Below are positions 1 to 5,257 of a stretch of DNA of 5,682 nt, piece by piece; the first letter of the stretch is position 1; each line of letters starts with the position of its first letter. Source of the stretch: Rhodospirillales bacterium (lineage in GTDB: Bacteria > Pseudomonadota > Alphaproteobacteria > Rhodospirillales > Magnetospirillaceae); NCBI GenBank assembly GCA_030040955.1, contig JASHSH010000097.1, positions 1 to 5,682 of the forward strand, in the 5' to 3' direction. The translations under genes were made by a program, and so were the position numbers. The notes below the pieces were generated by a model. The model did no database searches and was not told the DNA's origin. It saw only the letters and a program-made list of their open reading frames with translations.

Positions 1-1
1 G

Positions 2-1120
2 GAGCATGCGAGCTTCACGATTCGCGCCGGTCAGTCGGTCGCCTTGGTCGGGCGCAGCGGCTCCGGAAAGAGCACGGTCTTGAACCTTCTCATGCGGTTC
101 AACGTCCCGACCACGGGCCGCATCACCATCGATGGGGTCGATCTGATGTCCGTCGACCCGGCATCCCTGCGGGCCCAGATCGGCTGCGTATTCCAGAGCA
201 CCTTCCTGTTCGACACCAGCGTGCGCGAAAACATTCGCCAGGGTCGGCTGGACGCAAGCGACGAGGCGATCGAGAGGGCCGCGCGGCTGGCCGCGCTGCA
301 CGAGGTCATACTCGATCTGCCGCAGGGCTACGACACGCGCGTCGGGGAGGCCGGAGGGAATCTGTCGGGCGGACAGCAGCAGCGGCTGGCCCTGGCGCGC
401 GCGATCCTCCGCGAACCGACGATCCTGATGCTGGACGAGCCGACCTCGGCCCTCGACCCGGCGACCGAGGCCGAAGTCAATCAAACCCTCGAGGCGATCG
501 CCGCGGGTCGCACGCGCATCCTCGTGACGCATCGCTTGGGCGCGGCCGTGGCGGTGAACCAGATCCTCGTGTTCGACAAGGGGCGCCTCGTCGAATGGGG
601 CGCCCACGACGAACTTCTGAAGCTCGGCGGCATGTACACCTCGATGTGGAACAAGCAGAGCCATTTCGTGGTCGACGCGACCGGCACGCGCGCGCGATTG
701 AACGCGATGTTCCTGCGGACGGTCCCGATATTCGAGGAAATCGACGCGGGCTTGATCGATTCGCTCGCCGATCAGTTCTCGAGCGAGCTGCATGAGGCCG
801 GCGTGAAGATCATCGAGCAGGGGGAATGGGGCGAAAAATTCTACGTGATCGTGCGCGGGCGGGTCGAGGTCACCGTGCGGAAGGGCGCGCAGCCGCTCGC
901 CCACGCCTCTTGGATCCTGGAGGAGGGCGATTTCTTCGGCGAGATCGCGCTGCTGACCAACATGCCGAGAACCGCCACCATTCGGTCGCTGGACCGCTGC
1001 CTGCTTCTGACGCTGACGCGCGCCCAGTTCCAGGGCGTCGTCGCGGGGGCGCCGCACTTGCGCGCGCGCTTCGACGCGGTGGTCGAGCAACGGCTGGCCG
1101 GCGCCTCGCAGCAACAATAG
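2..1120 (+). CDS. ABC exporter ATPase fused to C-terminal cyclic-nucleotide-binding domain (5' partial)
   Basis: This is the C-terminal part of an exporter-type ABC transporter; the reading frame is open from base 2, so the true start and any membrane domain lie upstream. Of 372 visible residues, the first ~210 are a complete ATPase core: Walker A GRSGSGKST (50-76), Q-loop Gln in CVFQSTF, signature LSGGQ (362-376), Walker B ILMLDE with catalytic Glu at 437-439, D-loop SALD and the H-loop His at 530-532. The NBD end (GGMYTSMWNKQ) is typical of fused TMD-NBD exporters. From about 707 a cNMP-binding beta-roll follows (EKFYVIVRGRVEV), with a phosphate-binding cassette GDFFGEIALL...PRTAT (926-979) that keeps the conserved Glu (941-943) and Arg (968-970). 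It should couple ATP hydrolysis to export across the inner membrane, gated or tuned by a cyclic nucleotide; that regulatory role is inferred. The substrate is unknown. A TTG at 44 lies inside the NBD and is not the start. It ends at TAG, 202 bases before the next gene. Confidence 0.93.
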   Translation, partial: EHASFTIRAGQSVALVGRSGSGKSTVLNLLMRFNVPTTGRITIDGVDLMSVDPASLRAQIGCVFQSTFLFDTSVRENIRQGRLDASDEAIERAARLAALHEVILDLPQGYDTRVGEAGGNLSGGQQQRLALARAILREPTILMLDEPTSALDPATEAEVNQTLEAIAAGRTRILVTHRLGAAVAVNQILVFDKGRLVEWGAHDELLKLGGMYTSMWNKQSHFVVDATGTRARLNAMFLRTVPIFEEIDAGLIDSLADQFSSELHEAGVKIIEQGEWGEKFYVIVRGRVEVTVRKGAQPLAHASWILEEGDFFGEIALLTNMPRTATIRSLDRCLLLTLTRAQFQGVVAGAPHLRARFDAVVEQRLAGASQQQ

Positions 1121-1154
1121 GGCGCCGCGCACTTCGCGCGAGCAACGGAAAATC

Positions 1155-1172
1155 CCGGGTCTACGAGCCCGG
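1155..1172 (+). other. Weak GC-rich hairpin downstream of the ABC gene
   Basis: CCGGGT (1155-1160) pairs with GCCCGG (1167-1172), with one T-G wobble, around a six-base loop. A second, shorter hairpin, CGCGC/GCGCG with a five-base loop, sits at 1126-1140, right after the ABC stop codon. Neither is followed by a T-run, so neither is a convincing intrinsic terminator. They could help end ABC transcription or stabilise the 3' end of the mRNA, but in such GC-rich DNA small hairpins arise often by chance. No open reading frame that looks coding was seen in the 1121-1322 spacer. Confidence 0.25.
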
Positions 1173-1252
1173 CGCGCGGACTCCGATACCGCAAGGGGTT
1201 CCCGCGCTGCCGAATCCCGTCGAGTTCATGGACTGGGTGGTACCAAAGAGCG

Positions 1253-1283
1253 TTGGCATATTTGTATTGCAGTGCAGTATATG
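1253..1283 (+). promoter_or_regulatory. Candidate sigma-70-type promoter for the HTH-hyf operon
   Basis: TTGGCA (1253-1258, five of six matches to the -35 consensus) is followed after 19 bases by TATATG (1278-1283, four of six matches to the -10). The spacer is longer than the ideal 17. The pair lies in an abrupt AT-rich island, about 1250-1330, in otherwise strongly GC-rich DNA. It would start transcription near 1290, giving a leader of about 30 bases before the ATG at 1323. No other promoter-like stretch was seen in the spacer or at the later gene junctions, which fits one transcript covering the regulator and the hyf-like genes. The exact elements are a guess; the island as a regulatory region is firmer. 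Confidence 0.4.
1263..1281 (+). promoter_or_regulatory. Imperfect palindrome, candidate operator overlapping the promoter
   Basis: TGTATTGCA (1263-1271) and TGCAGTATA (1273-1281) form a dyad around G1272 with seven of nine positions complementary; the inner TGCA/TGCA arms are perfect. It fills the spacer and part of the -10 of the candidate promoter, where a bound dimer would block RNA polymerase. The likely ligand is the HTH protein encoded just downstream, through autoregulation, but this is inference from position and symmetry only. Confidence 0.35.
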
Positions 1284-1302
1284 GTAGTGTTTTCTTCAAG
1301 CA

Positions 1303-1327
1303 TGAGATATGATGTTTGAGATATGAT
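1303..1327 (+). repeat. 11-bp direct repeat, 14-bp period, overlapping the HTH start codon
   Basis: TGAGATATGAT occurs exactly at 1303-1313 and 1317-1327, separated by three bases. The second copy contains the ATG start codon (1323-1325) of the HTH gene; the first contains an out-of-frame ATG at 1309. It could be a second binding site for the regulator, acting on transcription or on translation start, or a local duplication. A five-codon frame, ATG at 1302 to TGA at 1317-1319, also falls here. Confidence 0.5.
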
Positions 1328-1631
1328 AACTTCGGGCCAGCTCAGGGCGGCGCGCGCCCTGCTCGGCATCGATCAGCGCGATATCGCGAAGCTCTCCGGT
1401 CTCTCGGTACCCACCATCCAGCGCATGGAGGCGAGCGACGGCGTGATCCGCGGCAACGTGGATTCGCTGATGAAGCTGATCGGGGCGCTGGATGCCGCCG
1501 GCATCGCGCTCATCGGCGACCACGCGGCGAGCACCGAGGGAGGGCGTGGCGTGCGCCTGAAGGAGCCGCATGCGAACCGTCCCGCGCCATCGGCCATGAG
1601 GCCTCGCCGCGCCCGGCGACGCGGGCGATAG
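1323..1631 (+). CDS. Small XRE/Cro-type helix-turn-helix transcriptional regulator
   Basis: This 102-residue protein is probably a cytoplasmic DNA-binding regulator of its own promoter and the hyf-like genes that follow. Its N-terminal half is a lambda-repressor-like HTH: LRAARALLGIDQ, scanning helix QRDIAKLSGLS (18-28) and recognition helix VPTIQRMEA (29-37). A helical segment with SLMKLIGALDAAGIALIG (48-65) follows. Residues 73-80 (GGRGVRLK) look like the usual end of this short family. Beyond them, residues 81-102 are Pro/Arg-rich and look like an added tail. No ligand-binding domain is present, so any signal would come through a partner, an unseen small ligand or protein level. The ATG at 1323 is the first possible start, because an in-frame TGA lies at 1317-1319. 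No good Shine-Dalgarno is seen. The stop is six bases before hyfB, so co-transcription is likely. The HTH assignment is firm; the target is inferred from position. Confidence 0.88.
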   Translation: MITSGQLRAARALLGIDQRDIAKLSGLSVPTIQRMEASDGVIRGNVDSLMKLIGALDAAGIALIGDHAASTEGGRGVRLKEPHANRPAPSAMRPRRARRRGR

Positions 1632-1637
1632 GCGCCC

Positions 1638-3647
1638 ATGGGCGTTGTACTCGGTCTGTATTGCTCGGGCACGCTATTGCTCGCGGCCATCGCCGCGGTC
1701 CCGTTGGGACGCGCCCGCCTCGGCTCGATCGCGGTCTACGCGGCGTGCCTCGCGGTCAGCCTGGTCGCCCTGATCAATGCGCTGGCCGCGCTCTTGGGCC
1801 TCGCGCCCGCGTCGGACGCCGTGCTGCCCATCGGCCTGCCCTGGCTGGGCGCGCATTTCCGCCTCGATCCGCTCGCCGCGTTCTTCCTGATCGTGGTCGA
1901 TCTCGGCGGCGCCGCGGCGAGCCTGTTCGCGCTCGGCTACGGCCGCCACGAGCCGGCGCCCCGGCGCGTGCTGCCCTTCTACGCCGCTTTTCTAGCCGGC
2001 ATGAATCTGACCGTGCTCGCCGACGACGCCTTTTCCTTCCTGCTGTCCTGGGAATTCATGTCGCTGACCTCCTGGGCGCTGGTCATGGCCCATCATCGCG
2101 AGCGCGACAATGCCCGGGCCGGCTATGTCTATCTGGTGATGGCGAGCTTCGGCACGCTCGCGCTCCTGCTCGCCTTCGGCCTCCTCGCCGGGCCCGCGGG
2201 CGCCTATGGCTTCGACGCCATCCGCGCCGCGCACCCCGGTGAAACGGCGGTGGCGCTGGTCCTGATCCTCGCCTTGCTCGGCGCCGGATCGAAGGCCGGG
2301 CTGGTGCCGCTGCATGTCTGGCTGCCGCTCGCCCATCCCGCCGCGCCCAGCCATGTCTCGGCGCTGATGAGCGGCGTGATGACCAAGGTGGCGATCTACG
2401 GCTTCGTGCGCATCGCCTTCGATCTGCTCGGCGCGCCCGGCTGGTGGGCCGGGATGACGGTGCTGGTGCTCGGCGGCATCACCGCGGTGATGGGCGTGCT
2501 CTATGCCCTGATGGAGCACGATCTCAAGCGGCTGCTCGCCTATCACACGGTCGAGAATATCGGGATCATCTTCATCGGCCTCGGCCTCTCGCTCGCCTTC
2601 CGCGCCGACGGGATGATCCTCGCCGCCGCGCTCGCGCTCACCGCCGCCCTGTTCCACGTCCTCAACCACTCGCTGTTCAAGAGCCTGCTGTTCCTCGGCT
2701 CGGGCGCCGTGCTGGCCGCGACCGGCGAGCGCAACATGGACCGACTCGGCGGGCTGATTCGCCGCATGCCGCGCACCGCCTTCGCCTTCCTGATCGGCTG
2801 CGTGGCGATCTCGGCGCTGCCGCCGCTCAACGGATTCGTCTCGGAATGGCTGACCTTCCAGGCCATCCTGCTCAGCCCCGATCTGGCGCAGTGGGGCCTG
2901 CGCATCGCCAGCGTGAGCGTCGGCGCCCTGCTCGCCCTGTCGGCGGCGCTGGCGGCCGCCTGCTTCGTCAAGGCCTACGGGATCAGCTTCCTCGGCCGAC
3001 CTCGCTCGGAGTCCGCCGCGCGCGCGCGCGAGGTCGATGCCTGGTCGACCGGAACCATGATCCTCCTCGCCGCGCTCTGCCTGCTCGCCGGCATCCTGCC
3101 CGGATTCGTGATCGATGCGCTCGCGCCGCTCGCGCGGCCCTTGGTGGGCGCGAATCTGCCCGCGCAGTCGGCCATGTCCTGGCTCACCATCGTGCCGATC
3201 GCGGCGAGCCGCAGTTCCTATAACGGCCTGCTCGTCTTCCTGTTCATCGCGAGCTCGGGCGGGCTCGCCGCCTTCGCCATCCATCGGCTGGCCTCGCGCA
3301 CCCTCCGCCGCGCCCCGCCCTGGGACTGCGGCTTCCCCGAGCCGAGCCCGTTCGCGCAATACAGTTCGGTGAGCTTCGCCCAGCCGATCCGGCGCGTGTT
3401 CGGCTCGGTGGTGTTCCGGGCGCGCGAGGCGGTGACGATGCCGGCCCCCGGCGACGCGCGGCCCGCTTTGCTCGCGGTCACGCTGCGCGACCCGGCCTGG
3501 GACGCAATCGTGGCGCCCGTCGCGCGCGCGGTCGGTTTCGCCGCCGAACGCATGAACTACCTCCAATTCCTCACCATCCGGCGCTATCTGAGCCTGGTCT
3601 TCGCGGCGCTGGTGGCGATCCTGCTGATCCTGGCGATATGGCAGTGA
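1638..3647 (+). CDS. hyfB: HyfB-like antiporter-type membrane subunit of a group-4 hydrogenase/Ehr complex
   Basis: This is a 669-residue polytopic inner-membrane protein of the NuoL/MrpA/HycC proton-conducting family, close in length to E. coli HyfB (about 672). It should move H+ (or Na+) as part of the membrane arm. Visible family residues are Glu139 in the TM5 segment LSWEFMSL, Lys219 and the broken-helix motif KAGLVPLHVWLPLAHPAAPSH (219-239), Lys250 in TM8, His340/His344 and Lys348 in FHVLNHSLFKSLLFLG, and Glu403 in NGFVSEW, where NuoL carries Lys. The C-terminal part has the HyfB/HycC-type WDCGFPEPS...QPIRRVFG stretch (562-589) and a final membrane helix (from about 639), ending AIWQ. 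The ATG at 1638 is the first start after the regulator's stop, which lies in the same frame; AGG at 1630-1632 is a weak ribosome site. The gene overlaps hyfC by ten bases. The family is certain; naming it hyfB rather than an Ehr equivalent depends on the downstream catalytic subunit. Confidence 0.93.
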   Translation: MGVVLGLYCSGTLLLAAIAAVPLGRARLGSIAVYAACLAVSLVALINALAALLGLAPASDAVLPIGLPWLGAHFRLDPLAAFFLIVVDLGGAAASLFALGYGRHEPAPRRVLPFYAAFLAGMNLTVLADDAFSFLLSWEFMSLTSWALVMAHHRERDNARAGYVYLVMASFGTLALLLAFGLLAGPAGAYGFDAIRAAHPGETAVALVLILALLGAGSKAGLVPLHVWLPLAHPAAPSHVSALMSGVMTKVAIYGFVRIAFDLLGAPGWWAGMTVLVLGGITAVMGVLYALMEHDLKRLLAYHTVENIGIIFIGLGLSLAFRADGMILAAALALTAALFHVLNHSLFKSLLFLGSGAVLAATGERNMDRLGGLIRRMPRTAFAFLIGCVAISALPPLNGFVSEWLTFQAILLSPDLAQWGLRIASVSVGALLALSAALAAACFVKAYGISFLGRPRSESAARAREVDAWSTGTMILLAALCLLAGILPGFVIDALAPLARPLVGANLPAQSAMSWLTIVPIAASRSSYNGLLVFLFIASSGGLAAFAIHRLASRTLRRAPPWDCGFPEPSPFAQYSSVSFAQPIRRVFGSVVFRAREAVTMPAPGDARPALLAVTLRDPAWDAIVAPVARAVGFAAERMNYLQFLTIRRYLSLVFAALVAILLILAIWQ

Positions 3648-4594
3648 TCCAGCCGCTCATCGGCCAGGCCGCGCAGATGCTCCTGGTGCTGGGGCTCGCG
3701 CCGCTGCTCACCGGTATCGTGCGCAAGACCAAGGCCCGGCTGCTGCGCCGACGCGGCGCCTCGGTCATCCAGCCCTATCGCGACCTGGCCCGGCTGCTGC
3801 GCAAGGACGCCGTGCTCGCCGAGAACGCGAGCTGGCTCTACCGCACGGCGCCGTATCTCATCTTCGCCGCGACCTGGGTCGCCGCCGCCCTGGTGCCGAC
3901 CTTCGCCACGGGACTGATGTTCAGCTGGTCGGCCGACCTGATCGCGATCATCGCCTTCCTCGGCACCGCGCGGTTCTTCCTCGCGCTCGCCGGGATGGAT
4001 GTGGGCACCAGCTTCGGCGGCATCGGCGCGAGCCGCGAGGCGCTGATCGGCTCGCTGGCCGAGCCGGCGATGATGATGATCGTGTTCACCGTGGCGCTGA
4101 TCGCGGGATCGACCCAGCTCTCGACCGTCGCCGCCTTCATGGCCTCGCCCGCCGTGGGCCTGCGCGTCTCGCTCGGCCTGGCCCTCGTCGCGCTGGTCAT
4201 CGTGGCGCTGGCCGAGAACGCGCGCATCCCGGTCGACAATCCCGCCACCCATCTCGAGCTCACCATGGTGCACGAGGCGATGGTGCTCGAATATTCGGGC
4301 CGGCACCTGGCGGTGATCGAGCTGGCCGCCTCGCTCAAGCTGCTGCTCTACGTCTCGCTGATCGCCTGCCTGTTCGCGCCCTGGGGATTCGCGCCGGCCG
4401 GCGGCGGCCTGGCGGCGGACGCGCTCGGGATCCTGGCCTATCTCGCCAAGCTCGCCGCCGGGGGCGCGCTGCTCGGTCTGTTCGAAACCTCGATCGCCAA
4501 GATGCGCGTCTTCCGCGTGCCCGAGTTCCTGGGCGCGGCGCTGATGCTCGGCCTGCTCGCGGCCCTGCTGCGCTTCGTGTCGCGGAGCCTCTAG
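3638..4594 (+). CDS. hyfC: HyfC-like (NuoH/HycD family) membrane connector subunit
   Basis: This 318-residue inner-membrane protein matches HyfC/HycD, the NuoH homologue that joins the hydrophilic catalytic arm to the proton-pumping subunits. After TM1 comes the cytoplasmic stretch KTKARLLRRRGASVIQPYRD. GMDVGTSFGGIGASREA (119-135) is characteristic of the hydrogenase branch. The acidic loop ENARIPVDNP (193-202) continues to Glu207, Glu213 and Glu218-Tyr219 and corresponds to the conserved acidic NuoH loop and proton-path carboxylates. Later helices end in FLGAALMLGLLAALL. Length is close to E. coli HyfC (about 315). The ATG at 3638 overlaps the hyfB end by ten bases. A GTG at 3644 would give a four-base GTGA overlap like the hyfE/hyfF junction and remove two residues, so the exact start is open. 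hyfE follows with no gap, so there is no hyfD at the place it occupies in E. coli. Confidence 0.93.
   Translation: MAVIQPLIGQAAQMLLVLGLAPLLTGIVRKTKARLLRRRGASVIQPYRDLARLLRKDAVLAENASWLYRTAPYLIFAATWVAAALVPTFATGLMFSWSADLIAIIAFLGTARFFLALAGMDVGTSFGGIGASREALIGSLAEPAMMMIVFTVALIAGSTQLSTVAAFMASPAVGLRVSLGLALVALVIVALAENARIPVDNPATHLELTMVHEAMVLEYSGRHLAVIELAASLKLLLYVSLIACLFAPWGFAPAGGGLAADALGILAYLAKLAAGGALLGLFETSIAKMRVFRVPEFLGAALMLGLLAALLRFVSRSL
4584..4587 (+). promoter_or_regulatory. Ribosome binding site deciding the hyfE GTG start
   Basis: GGAG lies seven bases before the GTG at 4595, inside the end of hyfC. This is good Shine-Dalgarno spacing. It supports the GTG directly after the hyfC TAG as the true start of hyfE, rather than a later internal codon. 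Confidence 0.6.
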
Positions 4595-5257
4595 GTGGAC
4601 AATCTCGTCTTCGACACCGCGCATCTGCTCGCCGGCGGCCTCGTGCTGATGAGCTTCGTTCTGCTCTACCAGGACCGGCTCTACGCGCTGCTCAACATCT
4701 TCGCGCTCCATGCCGCGATCCTGACGCTGGCGGTGGCCTGGCAGGCCTGGTTCCAGCACGAGCCGCATCTGTTCGTCACCGCCGCGATCGCCCTCGGCTT
4801 CAAGGCGATCGCGATTCCGCTCGCCCTGCGGCGGATCGTCGCGCGGCTCGGCATCCACCGCGAGGTCGAGACCGTGATCGGCATCGGCTCGACCATGCTC
4901 GCCGGCATGGCCCTGGTCGCGCTCTCCATGGTGGTGATGCTGCGCGTCACCGCCGGCGCCGCGCCGATCGCGCGCGAGGACCTCGCCTTCGCCCTCGCCG
5001 TGGTTCTGCTCGGCCTGCTCATGATGGTGACCCGGCGCAACGCGGTCAGCCAGATCGTCGGCTTCATGTCGATGGAGAACGGACTCGTCCTCGCCGCGAC
5101 CGGGGCCAAGGGCATGCCGCTGGTGGTCGAGATCAGCGTCGCCTTCTCCATCCTGATCGCCTTCATCGTCATCGGCGTGTTCCTGTTCCGCATCCGCGAG
5201 CGCTTCGACACGGTCGATATCCGGGCGCTCGACCGTTTCCGGGGCGAGCGGCGGTGA
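4595..5257 (+). CDS. hyfE: HyfE-like (NuoK-related) membrane subunit
   Basis: This 220-residue integral membrane protein corresponds to HyfE (about 216 residues in E. coli). Its C-terminal half is related to NuoK/MrpC, small membrane subunits that carry buried glutamates in the proton path. RRNAVSQIVGFMSMENG (from about 150) holds Glu161, and PLVVEISVAFSILIAF holds Glu179, matching the two membrane glutamates typical of NuoK. The N-terminal half (LAGGLVLMSFVLLYQDRLYALLNIFALHA) adds further helices not present in NuoK. The tail FLFRIRERFDTVDIRALDRF is a charged cytoplasmic end seen in the hydrogenase branch. The GTG start at 4595 abuts the hyfC stop and has GGAG seven bases upstream. The end overlaps hyfF by four bases (GTGA), a sign of translational coupling. 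Family assignment is strong. Confidence 0.92.
   Translation: MDNLVFDTAHLLAGGLVLMSFVLLYQDRLYALLNIFALHAAILTLAVAWQAWFQHEPHLFVTAAIALGFKAIAIPLALRRIVARLGIHREVETVIGIGSTMLAGMALVALSMVVMLRVTAGAAPIAREDLAFALAVVLLGLLMMVTRRNAVSQIVGFMSMENGLVLAATGAKGMPLVVEISVAFSILIAFIVIGVFLFRIRERFDTVDIRALDRFRGERR

Noticed and set aside
1126..1140. Intrinsic terminator directly after the ABC gene
   Set aside because: The stem has only five pairs and no T-run follows it.
1150..1245. tRNA-like stem-loops in the spacer
   Set aside because: The CCGGGT/GCCCGG hairpin and nearby GGTTC-like bases do not assemble into acceptor, D, anticodon and T arms on either strand.
1254..1271. Possible sigma-54 promoter (TGGCAT...TTGCA), tempting because E. 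coli hyf is sigma-54 dependent
   Set aside because: GG (1255-1256) and GC (1269-1270) are separated by 12 bases instead of the strict 10, so the spacing does not fit.
826..1287. Plus-strand frame crossing the ABC stop into the spacer
   Set aside because: Its product is Arg/Ala-rich without motifs and most of it lies over the cyclic-nucleotide-binding domain in another frame.
1316..2242. Plus-strand frame of 308 codons overlapping the HTH gene and hyfB
   Set aside because: Arg/Pro/Ala-rich translation with no motif; it overlaps two well-supported genes in another frame.
1992..3566. Long open frame on the minus strand opposite hyfB (524 codons)
   Set aside because: It is the mirror of a high-GC coding gene. 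The product is an implausible run of Glu, Gln, Arg, His and Gly with no domain, while the plus strand encodes an unmistakable antiporter-type protein.
3584..4858. Long open frame on the minus strand opposite hyfC and hyfE (424 codons)
   Set aside because: Same low-complexity charged composition caused by GC-rich third positions. It crosses three real plus-strand genes.
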